In this document: in pieces, positions 43,091 through 51,589 of the stretch | Numbering within the stretch: position 1 is the first letter of the stretch | How the letters are laid out: every line of letters begins with the position of its first letter | Source: Terrimonas rubra | Lineage (GTDB): Bacteria; Bacteroidota; Bacteroidia; Chitinophagales; Chitinophagaceae | Assembly: GCF_042686025.1 (NCBI RefSeq) | Contig: NZ_JBHUOZ010000003.1 | Coordinates: 1,240,001-1,304,000, forward strand | DNA length: 64,000 nt | Direction: 5' to 3' | Made by a program: the position numbers and the translations under genes | Notes under the pieces: generated by a model | What the model saw: the letters and a program-made list of their open reading frames with translations, nothing else | The model's database searches: none | What the model was told of the DNA's origin: nothing

Positions 43091-43262
43091 ATCATATTTT
43101 ACATTTTTATTACAAAATAATTACTTAACGGTGCAGCGGTTCTTTTGCCTTATGCCTCAAGCTTTGCTATAATAGCTATTGTACAAACCCGTTCAAACTC
43201 CCAGGTTATGCCTTCTAAACAACACCTGGCACCGGCTTGAATGATCACCACTTAAAGAATAC

Positions 43263-43823
43263 ATGATGCTTTTAAAAAAACTATTAAACACAGGATATAT
43301 TATCCTGGCAGCGGGATTATTATCCTGCACTTCATCCACGCTCAGGGATATACCTGATAGTGTAACCGGCTTCAAGCCTGTTTACGCCGGCAGTAACCAG
43401 GAGCTGAAACAGGTATATGCCAGGGGTGAACAACCTACTGTTAAGGCCGGTAAAATATATGTGACCGGTAACCTGTTGTTCCAGGTAGAGCAGGATTCGG
43501 GCATACACGTTATTAACATAGCTGACAGGGCCAACCCCGTTAAACTGGGTTTTATACAATCGGCCATGTGTCGTGAAGTGGCAGTAAAGAACGGCTATGT
43601 TTATACCAATAACCTGGCCGACCTGGTAGTGGTGGACATATCCAACATTAATAATGTGCAGGTAAAAGCCCGGATGGAGAATGTCTTTCCCGATCTTATG
43701 CTGCAATCGCCACCCGCTTTTGCAAACGGGCAGCTTACTTATTTTGAATGCCCCGACCCCGCCAAAGGAATAATTATTGGCTGGCAACAAACAACCATTA
43801 ACAAACCTAAATGCTGGAAGTAA
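43263..43823 (+). CDS. LVIVD-type beta-propeller-like lipoprotein 1
   Basis: 186 residues (or 185 from the second Met). Lipobox LLSC at residues 18-21. After a short spacer are repeated beta motifs with the GxVYTNNLADLVVVDISN and IHVINIADRANPVKLG pattern, typical of LVIVD repeat propellers on bacterial surfaces. It has only about two or three repeats. The stop TAA and next ATG overlap in TAATG at 43821-43825, so translation is likely coupled. Surface lipoprotein. Function unknown. Confidence 0.75.
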   Translation: MMLLKKLLNTGYIILAAGLLSCTSSTLRDIPDSVTGFKPVYAGSNQELKQVYARGEQPTVKAGKIYVTGNLLFQVEQDSGIHVINIADRANPVKLGFIQSAMCREVAVKNGYVYTNNLADLVVVDISNINNVQVKARMENVFPDLMLQSPPAFANGQLTYFECPDPAKGIIIGWQQTTINKPKCWK

Positions 43824-44581
43824 TGAAAAAAATTACACTTTATATTTTTTATACCTGCTTTTTACTCAGCGCCTTTAATTGCAGTAAAGAGTCTGCCTCC
43901 CATAAGGAAAGCGCAGCTGCCGGTGGGGCGGGAGGCTCTACGGCACGCTTTACCATCAGCGGCAATTATTTATATGTGGTAGATCATACGGGATTAAAAA
44001 CCTTTGATATTACCAGCCCTTTGGCACCTGTGTATAAAGGGAAAAAAGAGCTGGGGTTGAATATTGAAACCATCTTCCCCTACGGCAATAAGTTGTTCAT
44101 CGGTTCTTCCACCACCATGTATATTTATTCGGTGGCTACCCCCGATAACCCTGTTTTAATAGCAAGCGCACAATACCAGATACGTATGGCCTGTGACCCT
44201 GTTGTAGCCAACGAAACAGTAGCGTATGCTACCTTACGTGCCAGCGGGCCCTGTGGCGGTGGAGTAAGCCAACTGGTGGTATATAATATTCAAAACCCTT
44301 CTTCGCCGGTGTTAGCCAATACCATTGCATTAAACAATCCTTATGGCCTGGGTATGCAGGGCAATGCTTTGTATGTATGTGAAAGTGATGGTGGTTTGAA
44401 GGTGTTTGATATCAGCAGCCAGTATACCCCCTTGTTTAAAACCACTGTTACCGGCGAACGTTTTTTAGATGTAATACCCTATGGCGATGTATTAATTGCC
44501 CAGGTACAGGGCGGGATGGCTTTATATGATATTGCTACCAACCCTTTAGCGCCCGTGTTTATTGCTAAAATAAATAATTAG
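43823..44581 (+). CDS. LVIVD-type beta-propeller lipoprotein 2
   Basis: 252 residues from ATG 43823; an upstream frame from 43811 exists but the 43823 start gives MKKITLYIFYTCFLLSAFNC, with a lipobox SAFNC-like Cys near residue 20. Four or more repeats of the type LKTFDITSPLAPVYKG, MYIYSVATPDNPVLIA, LVVYNIQNPSSPVLAN and LKVFDISSQYTPLFK make a beta-propeller. It overlaps gene 1 by the TAATG junction, and gene 3 (outer-membrane protein) starts 43 bases after its stop. Function unknown; the pair plus barrel may act together at the outer membrane. Confidence 0.8.
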   Translation: MKKITLYIFYTCFLLSAFNCSKESASHKESAAAGGAGGSTARFTISGNYLYVVDHTGLKTFDITSPLAPVYKGKKELGLNIETIFPYGNKLFIGSSTTMYIYSVATPDNPVLIASAQYQIRMACDPVVANETVAYATLRASGPCGGGVSQLVVYNIQNPSSPVLANTIALNNPYGLGMQGNALYVCESDGGLKVFDISSQYTPLFKTTVTGERFLDVIPYGDVLIAQVQGGMALYDIATNPLAPVFIAKINN

Positions 44582-44624
44582 GAATTTTTCAAACAGCATT
44601 TTCAGAAAGGATTTATCAGCCCGT

Positions 44625-45329
44625 ATGTTTAAAAGAATTTTAGCCTTGTATATTGGCGTCCTTATCAGCCAGGGTACCGTAATGGCACAGGATGTTAAGC
44701 ATTTCCCCGCATTCACCTTACGCACCAACCCTTTGAGTTTACTGGAGAATGATGCAAATATTATGGTAGGCCTTGGTATACATTTTAGTCCAAGGTTTGC
44801 CATATCTGTTGAGCCCGGATGGGTTTTGTACACGTTGTACGATCCGGACAATGGTGTTCCTTCGGCTAAGGGTATTAAACTGCGTACCGATCTTCGTTAT
44901 TTTTTGCGTGATTTTATTCCCATGGGTGATAATCGTTTTATTCCTTTTACCGCATTGGAGTTTCATTATAAAAATGTAACCAGTAAAAAAACGGATGATT
45001 TTGGTATTAACTGTGTAAATGGTGATTGTGAATATTACCAGCAGGGTAATTATAATATACATAAAACAGAGATAGGGGGGCTGGCTAAGTTTGGTGCCGT
45101 GTTTCCGTTAAGCAGGTCAGGGCGTTTTAACGGTGAATTTTTTATGGGCCTTGGCGCCCGTACCCAAAAGTTCAGGTACAAAAATACGCCGCTTGGCAGT
45201 ACAGTGTTTTTTAACCCGGTAGACCCGGCTGCGGATTTCCCTTATATACCCCTGAGCGAAGGCGACAATCCTCCTACCTTACTGTTTGCTTCGGGTATTA
45301 AGTTTTTATACTTCCTGGGTAAAAAATAA
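44625..45329 (+). CDS. Predicted outer membrane beta-barrel protein, unknown
   Basis: 234 residues. Signal peptide MFKRILALYIGVLISQGTVMAQ. The rest shows alternating hydrophobic/charged strands (FTLRTNPLSLLENDANIMV, FAISVEPGWVLY, FTALEFHYKNV, GEFFMGLGART) ending LFASGIKFLYFLGKK, with aromatic girdle residues and a final aromatic-rich strand; this is typical of small Bacteroidota barrels. It is third in the operon with the two LVIVD lipoproteins. Function unknown. Confidence 0.6.
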   Translation: MFKRILALYIGVLISQGTVMAQDVKHFPAFTLRTNPLSLLENDANIMVGLGIHFSPRFAISVEPGWVLYTLYDPDNGVPSAKGIKLRTDLRYFLRDFIPMGDNRFIPFTALEFHYKNVTSKKTDDFGINCVNGDCEYYQQGNYNIHKTEIGGLAKFGAVFPLSRSGRFNGEFFMGLGARTQKFRYKNTPLGSTVFFNPVDPAADFPYIPLSEGDNPPTLLFASGIKFLYFLGKK

Positions 45330-45350
45330 AGACGAACCATACAAAAACAA

Positions 45351-45387
45351 AAACCTGCATCGCTCCAGCTGATGCAGGTTTTTTTAT
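45351..45387. terminator. Bidirectional terminator between the LVIVD operon and the M56 gene
   Basis: Stem AACCTGCATC / GATGCAGGTT with a 9-base loop, A run to the left and T run to the right. Confidence 0.85.
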
Positions 45388-45402
45388 TGAATCAGTATTT
45401 TT

Positions 45403-47136
45403 TTACAGTTCTACAATTCTACGTTTTTTTATACTGTCCATGACCTGCAGGAGGTTGGTAACAGTTTTCCGCTGCTCGTCAATAACAGATAAAGTAATAT
45501 CACTGTCAGGTATTCCTTTTTCTTTTGCTTTCTGTAATTCCTTCGACGCGATATTTAATTCGGTTAAAGCGTTGGTAAAGGATTTTTTAAGGCTGTCTAT
45601 ACGTAAATGAAGTACTTCGGCCTGTAATTTATCGCTGATTTTTTGTAATTCCGGCTGGTTATAGGTCGCTTTTAATTGTAAATCAGTTTCCAGTTTTTTC
45701 CAGTTCTCATCTTTTGTAAAAAGGTATTTAGCAAAACTTTCTTTTGCTTTTTCTTTCTCCTGGCTGGAGAAGGCATCAGCAAAATTTTTCTCCATTTCTT
45801 TCCATGAAATTTCTGCAATTACTTTTTTAGAAGCCGCTAGTGCTTTTTCTACTTCCTCCTGCTGGGCTTTATCCAATTCAGGTATAACAGTGGTGAAGTT
45901 GCTTACGGCATGTACCAGTGGGTTAAAACTACCGTTTATTTCCTGGTCATCACCTTCTCCCTCATCATTATTACCCTGAACATCAGGCTTAACGGAAGTA
46001 AGTATATCATTAATATCTGAAGCCGGGGTCAGATATTCTGTTTTGTTGCTGGCTAACTCCGGTTGCGCAGCATCAAATATGAATAAGTTGTTATCGGGTA
46101 AACCGGCATTAGTAAATAAAGGACTATTGTTGGCCTGGCGTACGGCAAAAGCAGGTTCCGCCGGTGTATTTACCTGTTGTAACAAACTGTTGATGCCGGC
46201 AAAAAATGCAATAACAAGCAGCGGTGTAACAATAGCACGCAGGCTCAATTTATTACGTTTGCCAATGCCCATGATCCACTCAACACGCTGCAATAACTCA
46301 TTTTTGTTGCCGGTAGCTGCCATAGTAAAAGGCAGTGGCTGCAAAGCCAGCTGCTGTAAGGTTACCAATGCGCTGGCATAAGCATGGGCATCATATTCAA
46401 ACTGTAAAACCAGTTGGTCTGCTGCTTTTTCCCGCTCTGTTTCATGTTCCCGTACAAAATAACCGGTAAAAGGGTTGCAGTACAATATGGTTTGTATAAA
46501 CCGGCATAATAAATTCACCAGGTAATCAAAACGGCGGATATGTGCCAGTTCATGTAAGATGATCGACTCGATCTGCTGTGTTGTTAACTGGTTCACCGCC
46601 GCAACAGGTAATAATATGATGGGTTTTAAAAATCCAACGGTAAGCGGCGATTGTATAATAGAAGATAAACGAAGCGTTACTTTTTTAGTAATACCAATAT
46701 GAGCGGCAATTTTGCTGGTGAACAAACGCCAGTCATAGGCCGGTTTCTCCAACCCGGTTGTACGGATAACAGTTACATACTTGTAATTACGGTAAAACTG
46801 CCACAGGGGTACAAATAATAACAGTAAATAGCCAATGGATGCATAGGGTAGCAAGGTATTGATCCAGGTGCTGAAATTACTGTTGCCCGGGAATATTACC
46901 TGGTACAAAAAACTATTGTCATGACTGTACACGAGGTTGCCTGCAAGGCTGCATACAAACCATACAAATCCTGTTATAAGTGAGGTAGCAGCCAAAGCAC
47001 TTTTATGGGCTGCCTGCATATTTTTATACAGGTTAGTAATGAGTTGGTAAACCAGCCATATAATGGCCATTTGCCAGAAGCTGTCTAAAACAGCCCAGCC
47101 TAATCCCTGCAATAGATTTGATTGAAAAACTGGCAT
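45403..47136 (-). CDS. M56-family (BlaR1/MecR1-like) membrane metallopeptidase
   Basis: 577 residues. Four hydrophobic segments bracket a cytosol-facing metallopeptidase with the HELAH motif (His195, Glu196, His199) followed by RRFDYLVNLL. This is the BlaR1/MecR1 family. The sensor domain that binds beta-lactams in true BlaR1 is absent: residues about 320-577 are a low-complexity then charged, helical Lys/Glu-rich region (coiled coil), so ligand sensing must differ. It follows the BlaI-type repressor gene by 6 bases, the classical repressor-protease arrangement in which the protease destroys the repressor on signal. Confidence 0.85.
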   Translation of the reverse strand: MPVFQSNLLQGLGWAVLDSFWQMAIIWLVYQLITNLYKNMQAAHKSALAATSLITGFVWFVCSLAGNLVYSHDNSFLYQVIFPGNSNFSTWINTLLPYASIGYLLLLFVPLWQFYRNYKYVTVIRTTGLEKPAYDWRLFTSKIAAHIGITKKVTLRLSSIIQSPLTVGFLKPIILLPVAAVNQLTTQQIESIILHELAHIRRFDYLVNLLCRFIQTILYCNPFTGYFVREHETEREKAADQLVLQFEYDAHAYASALVTLQQLALQPLPFTMAATGNKNELLQRVEWIMGIGKRNKLSLRAIVTPLLVIAFFAGINSLLQQVNTPAEPAFAVRQANNSPLFTNAGLPDNNLFIFDAAQPELASNKTEYLTPASDINDILTSVKPDVQGNNDEGEGDDQEINGSFNPLVHAVSNFTTVIPELDKAQQEEVEKALAASKKVIAEISWKEMEKNFADAFSSQEKEKAKESFAKYLFTKDENWKKLETDLQLKATYNQPELQKISDKLQAEVLHLRIDSLKKSFTNALTELNIASKELQKAKEKGIPDSDITLSVIDEQRKTVTNLLQVMDSIKKRRIVEL

Positions 47137-47142
47137 ACGTTA

Positions 47143-47526
47143 TTAGTGACGTTTAAGGCCGTTTAAAATGGATTGAATTTTCTCCAACTCCTCGGGGCTT
47201 GCTTTATGCTCGCCCAATGCCTGAATCACTAATTGTGTGGCCGAGCCACCAAATAACCCGCTGATCATTTTATCCAGTAAATGCTTTTGGGTCAGTTCCT
47301 TGTTCACTGCTGCCTGGTACACGTGGGTACGCATAGAATCGTCGCGTTTTACCAGCTTTTTTTCATGCATGATCTGCATTAACTTAAGGGTAGTGGTATA
47401 ACCAATATCTTTGGAAGAAGTAAGCACTTCATGTACTTCCCGTACCGTAGCCAAACCTTTATTCCACAATACCTGAAGTATTTCTAATTCGCTTTCCGTG
47501 GGTTTTATTGTTTTTGATGCCGGCAT
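47143..47526 (-). CDS. BlaI/MecI/CopY-family transcriptional repressor
   Basis: 127 residues. Winged helix start KPTESELEILQVLWNKGLAT, recognition helix STTLKLMQIMHEKKLV-type (IGYTTTLKLMQIMHEK) and a C-terminal dimerisation helix (LVIQALGEHKASPEELEKIQ) fit the family. It is upstream of, and co-transcribed with, the M56 peptidase. The 16-base dyad at 47551-47566 is a candidate autoregulatory operator 25 bases from the start. Target genes beyond the operon unknown. Confidence 0.88.
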   Translation of the reverse strand: MPASKTIKPTESELEILQVLWNKGLATVREVHEVLTSSKDIGYTTTLKLMQIMHEKKLVKRDDSMRTHVYQAAVNKELTQKHLLDKMISGLFGGSATQLVIQALGEHKASPEELEKIQSILNGLKRH

Positions 47527-47550
47527 TCCTTTTTACATTTTCAACGAATA

Positions 47551-47566
47551 TACGACCAATTTCGTA
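47551..47566. promoter_or_regulatory. Candidate BlaI operator dyad
   Basis: TACGA-CCAATT-TCGTA, perfect 5-bp arms, next to a minus-strand -7-like TATATTCG. BlaI-type regulators bind TACA/TGTA dyads; this fits in layout, not exact sequence. Confidence 0.45.
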
Positions 47567-47619
47567 AATAAATGCATTTTTAAGGTTTTTTAACGTTCAG
47601 GGTTATTTCTTGGCCGGAA

Positions 47620-47745
47620 ACTTAATAGTTGATAGTTAATGGTTATTAGTTAACCGGTAAAAGGCCATGAATTACTTTTTGCTCATTGCCTGTTATGTAT
47701 TGCTAATTGCCTATTGTCCATTGTCAACTGTCCATTGCTATGCTT
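47620..47745. repeat. Short-word degenerate repeats (TTAATAGTTGATAG and ATTGTCCATTG types)
   Basis: The spacer between blaI and the dioxygenase gene consists of words such as GTTAATGG/GTTGATAG and later TTGTCCATTGTCAACTGTCC. Period is about 7 to 11 bases. Confidence 0.55.
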
Positions 47746-48622
47746 AGCCAAATTTTACCGAGGTCATATTCAGCGAACCGGCTACCAGCTTGTCATTGAA
47801 AAAAACGGGGTCTTCATTTTTTTCCTGTAATCCTAAAATGTACATCAGCGGATAATAGTGGTCAGGAGTAGGGATGGCCAGTTTGGCCGATTTGCTCAGC
47901 TGTTCATAATTGATCAATGCCTGGTGATCACCATCGCTGATCTTATTTTTAAACAGTTCATGCATTTCAATGGCCCAGTCGTACCCGTAATTATCGGTGT
48001 CCATATTTTTCCAGTCAATCATGCGTAGGTTATGTACCATATTGCCACTGCCGATAATCAAGACGCCTTTTTTACGTAGTGCTGCCAGTTCTTTGGCCAG
48101 CTCATAGTGGTAGGATGCAGGTTTGCTATAATCGATGCTTAACTGGATAACAGGGATATTGGCCTGCGGGTACATATGCCTTACCACTGTCCAGGCGCCG
48201 TGATCAAGGCCCCAGTCGTGGTCGAGACCCACATTAGTGGATTGTATCAGGCTTTTTGTTTCTCTTGCCAGCTTACTATCGCCGGGTGCAGGGTATTGCA
48301 CGTCAAATAATTCCTGCGGAAAGCCACCAAAATCGTGTATGGTCTTTGGGTGATCCATGGCTGTTACATGCGTACCATTGGTTAACCAGTGCGCAGATAT
48401 TACCAGCACGGCCTTAGGTGTTTCCAGGCTGGTGCCAAGGTTTTGCCACTGCCGGCTAAACCCGTTGTTCTCTATACCGTTCATGGGTGAGCCGTGGCCA
48501 ATAAATAAGACCGGCATTTTTTCATCACTGGGTGAAAGATCGCCGGTAAACCGGTTAAACGCTCCTAAACTGCTCATAACTATTCCTCCTGCTATTGTGG
48601 TAATAAATTGTTTTCTACGCAT
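47744..48622 (-). CDS. YgiD/LigB-type class III extradiol dioxygenase, exported
   Basis: 292 residues. Metal ligands of the LigB family are visible as His in FIGHGSPMNG, His in ISAHWLTNGTH, Asp-His in GLDHGAW and His in SGNMVHNLR. E. coli YgiD (DODA) opens the ring of 4,5-DOPA; substrate here is unknown. The N-terminus MRRKQFITTIAGGIVMSSLG resembles a Tat-type signal (RRxF-like), so the enzyme may be periplasmic. It is followed upstream by the Rossmann-like protein and Crp/Fnr gene on the same strand. Confidence 0.8.
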   Translation of the reverse strand: MRRKQFITTIAGGIVMSSLGAFNRFTGDLSPSDEKMPVLFIGHGSPMNGIENNGFSRQWQNLGTSLETPKAVLVISAHWLTNGTHVTAMDHPKTIHDFGGFPQELFDVQYPAPGDSKLARETKSLIQSTNVGLDHDWGLDHGAWTVVRHMYPQANIPVIQLSIDYSKPASYHYELAKELAALRKKGVLIIGSGNMVHNLRMIDWKNMDTDNYGYDWAIEMHELFKNKISDGDHQALINYEQLSKSAKLAIPTPDHYYPLMYILGLQEKNEDPVFFNDKLVAGSLNMTSVKFG

Positions 48623-48679
48623 GTTACAACTTTGTGTGAGTGATGGGGTAACACTTTCAAGACCTATCTGTGATACGTA

Positions 48680-49090
48680 TTAATAGAGTGTTTCTATCAT
48701 AGGCACAATAGTATCCTTTGTTGCCTCTTTTATATTGCAGTGCGGTAATGCAGCCGCTACATCCTGTACAGGGATATCCTGTTCACCGTCCTGTAATATA
48801 ATAACCGGCTTACGGGTTACCACATTTTTTACATGCGTGGCTATTTCCAGTACATGCTCCCTGGTTTCGTTCAGTACCAGGATATCGGCCTGCCAGGAAG
48901 CATCATAAGAACATTGCATGCTATCGATATTTACACGGGGAAATTTTTCCTGTAAACCGCTGTTCCATGCTTGTAAAGCTTCTGTATCGGCCGAAAGTAA
49001 CAATAATGAAAAACCTTTAGCCGCCAATTGTTCACTTAACAGTTTACCTGCTGTATTGGTAGCGCCGGTGATAGCTATTGTACTTTTCAT
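48680..49090 (-). CDS. Small NAD(P)-binding Rossmann-like protein
   Basis: 136 residues. Starts MKSTIAITGATNTAGKLLSE, a GxTGxxG-like dinucleotide motif; the rest has a shortened Rossmann fold with ADILVLNETREHVLEIATH and KPVIILQDGE. It lacks the Tyr-x3-Lys of short-chain dehydrogenases, so it is probably a truncated or non-catalytic binding protein. Between the dioxygenase and Crp/Fnr genes on the same strand. Function unknown. Confidence 0.6.
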   Translation of the reverse strand: MKSTIAITGATNTAGKLLSEQLAAKGFSLLLLSADTEALQAWNSGLQEKFPRVNIDSMQCSYDASWQADILVLNETREHVLEIATHVKNVVTRKPVIILQDGEQDIPVQDVAAALPHCNIKEATKDTIVPMIETLY

Positions 49091-49179
49091 GCCTGTAAAT
49101 TTTATAACACAAAATTACGTTATACAGCCACGGCTTACCATTGATTGCGGGCAACAAATAGCGTTGATGTAGGTCAAGG

Positions 49180-49335
49180 GTATTTAGGATTTTTGATTTA
49201 AGATTCAGGATTTAAGATTGTTTATTCACGCGCTATTCGCTGTTCGCTAATGAGAGAGGAGTGATAAATTATGAATTATGAATGGGGTATCCTGCTAACC
49301 CCTTGAACTTTTTGAACCTTGAACTTTTGGAACTA
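49180..49335. repeat. Short-word degenerate repeats (GGATTTAAGATT, TTGAACCTTT types)
   Basis: Two arrays, about 49181-49225 (words TTTAGGATT, TTTAAGATT) and about 49300-49332 (TTGAACTTTTTGAACC). A middle ATGAATTATGAATGG segment (49265-49285) matches 10936-10990. Confidence 0.6.
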
Positions 49336-49914
49336 CTTAGTGCTGGCCATTTGTTTACGGATACGGCTGAGGGTTTCAGGAGCAATACCCAGAAAAGAGG
49401 CGATCATGTGCTGGGGTACCCGTTGAAACAGGGCGGGCCGCTGTTCCATGAGTTTTTTATAATTCTGTTCGGCGGTCAGGGTCATTTTACCGCTGATACG
49501 GCGTTGCATGGAGATAAGGCTGTTTTGCGTGAGTATACGGAAATAACGTTCCATTTTAGGCACAGCCAGCATCATATTTTCGTAATCTGCTTTATTGATG
49601 AGCAGCAATTCTGTTTCTTCCAGTGCTTCAATGGAGTAATCGGAAGGTTCTTCGGTTAAAAAGCTGTAAAGATCAGATATCCACCAGTCCTCCGTAGCAA
49701 ACTGCATGATATGTTCATGGCCTTTCTCATCAATGGTAAAGGAACGTAATACGCCTTTTTCCACGAAAGCCGTGTAATGACTGACATCTCCTTCCTGTAA
49801 CAGGTATTGTTTTTTACGCAGCTTTTTTGGAGTGAAAAAGGTTTTCAGCAGCTCCGCTTCCTCATCGTTAACGGCTACTTTCTTTTTTATATTGCTGATA
49901 ATAACTTCAAACAT
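49333..49914 (-). CDS. Crp/Fnr-family transcriptional regulator
   Basis: 193 residues: a cyclic-nucleotide-binding-like beta-roll (about 20-120: YLLQEGDVSHYTAFVEKGVLRSF, DWWISDLYSFL) and a C-terminal winged helix with AEQNYKKLMEQRPALFQRVP and IASFLGIAPETLSRIRKQ, the latter being the recognition helix. No Cys cluster for an iron-sulfur centre, so not an FNR oxygen sensor. Such short regulators are common in Bacteroidota. Target genes unknown. It stands alone before the smpB gene. Confidence 0.9.
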   Translation of the reverse strand: MFEVIISNIKKKVAVNDEEAELLKTFFTPKKLRKKQYLLQEGDVSHYTAFVEKGVLRSFTIDEKGHEHIMQFATEDWWISDLYSFLTEEPSDYSIEALEETELLLINKADYENMMLAVPKMERYFRILTQNSLISMQRRISGKMTLTAEQNYKKLMEQRPALFQRVPQHMIASFLGIAPETLSRIRKQMASTK

Positions 49915-49975
49915 AAGGGAAGTTACAGGTTGTGGGTTGTAAGTATAAGTTTTGTATGAATGTAAACCTTTCTTT

Positions 49976-50413
49976 TTACTTTAAGTAACGTTTCAGGTCC
50001 CGCTCCACATCTTTTTGTTTCAGGGTTTCACGTTTATCATACAGTTTTTTACCCTTGCCCAGGCCAATTTCTATTTTGGCAAAGTCCTTATCGTTAAAGG
50101 AAATCCGGATAGGGACTAAGGTGTAACCCTTTTCTTTTAGTTTGGACTGTATTTTCCTGATCTCCCTTTTTTGTAATAAAAGCTTGCGGTCACGCACCGG
50201 GTCGTGATTGTTTACTGTGCCGTGTGAGTATTGTGCTATGTGCAGGCTTTTGATCCAGATCTCATTATCGTAAATAACACAGTAACTGTCGTTAAAACTG
50301 GCCCTGCCGGCACGCAGTGATTTTACTTCGGTACCCAACAATACAAGCCCTGCCTGATATTTTGTATCAATAAAATATTCGTGGTAAACAGACTTGTTAA
50401 CGATATCGGGCAT
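49976..50413 (-). CDS. smpB: SsrA-binding protein SmpB
   Basis: 145 residues, typical for SmpB, which carries tmRNA to stalled ribosomes. Conserved KYQAGLVLLGTEVKSLRAGR and FNDSYCVIYDNEIWIKSLHIA, then DPVRDRKLLLQKREIRKIQSK, and the C-terminal GLGKGKKLYDKRETLK with a short basic tail. I did not find tmRNA (ssrA) in the window. Downstream of the short-word spacer and repeat copy D. Confidence 0.95.
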   Translation of the reverse strand: MPDIVNKSVYHEYFIDTKYQAGLVLLGTEVKSLRAGRASFNDSYCVIYDNEIWIKSLHIAQYSHGTVNNHDPVRDRKLLLQKREIRKIQSKLKEKGYTLVPIRISFNDKDFAKIEIGLGKGKKLYDKRETLKQKDVERDLKRYLK

Positions 50414-50516
50414 TGTTTTAATTAAGAATTAATATTTAATAATGAATAGTTATTGCTGCTTATAATTTGTTGTCCCAAGCAGTGTTGCGGCTGTTTGCTC
50501 AATAGCATTACCAAAC

Positions 50517-50566
50517 GTACAAGTGAGTGACACAACAGACGGTGATAGTAGCACTGCTGCCGGTAA
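50517..50566 (+). repeat. 51-bp dispersed intergenic repeat, copy D
   Basis: GTACAAGTGAGTGACACAAC, then AGACGGTGATAGTAGC, ending ACTGCTGCCGGTAA. It aligns to copy A with a one-base length difference. It lies between smpB and accD. Confidence 0.6.
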
Positions 50567-50587
50567 CAAAATAATACTGGCTAAAGT

Positions 50588-51502
50588 TTAGTTTTTAAAC
50601 AATTTCAGTAAAGTGGCTAACCTGCTTTTTAAACTTTTACGGTTAATAATGAAATCAAGGAAACCGTGTTCCAGTAAAAATTCGCTGCGCTGGAAGCCTT
50701 CGGGCAGATCCTTACGGATGGTTTCTTTAATTACACGGGGACCGGCAAAGCCGATAAGAGCGCCGGGTTCGGCAATGTTCAGATCGCCCAGCATACCAAA
50801 GGAAGCGGATATACCACCAAAGGTAGGGTCGGTGAGCATGGAAATATAGGGCAGGCCTGCATCGCTTAACTGCGATAGTTTGCCGCTGGTTTTGGCCAGC
50901 TGCATCAGCGAAAAGGCACTTTCCATCATACGGGCGCCGCCACTTTTGCTGATGACCATATAAGGCATATTGTGCTGGATACAATGATCGACCGCACGGG
51001 AGAATTTTTCACCCATTACACTACCCAGTGAGCCGCCGATAAACTCAAAGTCCATACAGGCAATTACCAGGTCGTAACCATTTACTTTACCTATCGCTAC
51101 CCGCATAGAATCCTTCAGATCGCTTTTGCTCCAGGTTTCTTCTAACCTTTTCTGGTAGGGCTTCAGATCGGTAAAGCCTAAAAAGTCTTTACTGCGTATA
51201 TTATCAAACAGCTCGGTAAATTCGCTGTTGTCAAAAATAATATCAAAGTATTCATCGCTGCCTACACGGTGGTGGTGGTCGCATTTGGGACAAACAAAGT
51301 AGTTATCCCTTAATTCGGTTACCGTACAGATATAGTTACAGGAAGGGCACTTGGTCCACAATCCTTCAGGAACTTCTTTTTTTTCGGATGTTTTAGTGTC
51401 AATATTCTTTTTGATACGTTTGAACCAACTTGACTTGGTTTCCTCACTGGTTCCTTCTTCACCGGTCAAATTAACATCAAAGTCTTCAATTTTTTGCGAC
51501 AT
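50588..51502 (-). CDS. accD: Acetyl-CoA carboxylase carboxyltransferase subunit beta
   Basis: 304 residues. The zinc ribbon has Cys52-x2-Cys55 and Cys71-x2-Cys74 (KCPSCNYICT, VCPKCDHHHR); the crotonase-like carboxyltransferase domain follows, with GGSLGSVMGEKFSRAVDH, ISKSGGARMMES, TDPTFGGISASF and PGALIGFAGPRVI. It is the beta half of the enzyme that makes malonyl-CoA for fatty acids, and works with AccA elsewhere. The N-terminal 30 residues (acidic) are slightly longer than usual. The start ATG at 51502 is preferred. Confidence 0.96.
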   Translation of the reverse strand: MSQKIEDFDVNLTGEEGTSEETKSSWFKRIKKNIDTKTSEKKEVPEGLWTKCPSCNYICTVTELRDNYFVCPKCDHHHRVGSDEYFDIIFDNSEFTELFDNIRSKDFLGFTDLKPYQKRLEETWSKSDLKDSMRVAIGKVNGYDLVIACMDFEFIGGSLGSVMGEKFSRAVDHCIQHNMPYMVISKSGGARMMESAFSLMQLAKTSGKLSQLSDAGLPYISMLTDPTFGGISASFGMLGDLNIAEPGALIGFAGPRVIKETIRKDLPEGFQRSEFLLEHGFLDFIINRKSLKSRLATLLKLFKN

Positions 51503-51521
51503 ATTGGAGTGGGTTAAAATA

Positions 51522-51529
51522 CAAATATA
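51522..51529 (-). promoter_or_regulatory. -7 element for accD
   Basis: The minus strand reads TATATTTG, matching TAnnTTTG, 20 bases before the start codon. No clear -33. Confidence 0.4.
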
Positions 51530-51589
51530 GGGCTTTGGCCGAAAACACCATTTTTAGCCTCCATTTCCTTTTAATTGTGTAAACGGTTG

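Larger units (their letters stand above)
42645..43262. other. Spacer carrying the 51-residue membrane protein gene
   Basis: About 620 bases between the DUF2723 gene and the LVIVD operon. It contains one small gene (42888-43043, minus) with its terminator and promoter; the parts 42675-42838 and 43091-43262 show nothing further that I can support. Confidence 0.4.

Noticed and set aside
42883..43095. Minus-strand 70-codon frame overlapping the 51-residue gene
   Set aside because: A different frame, Cys-rich and unlike a real protein. The 51-residue frame fits promoter, terminator and membrane-protein character better.
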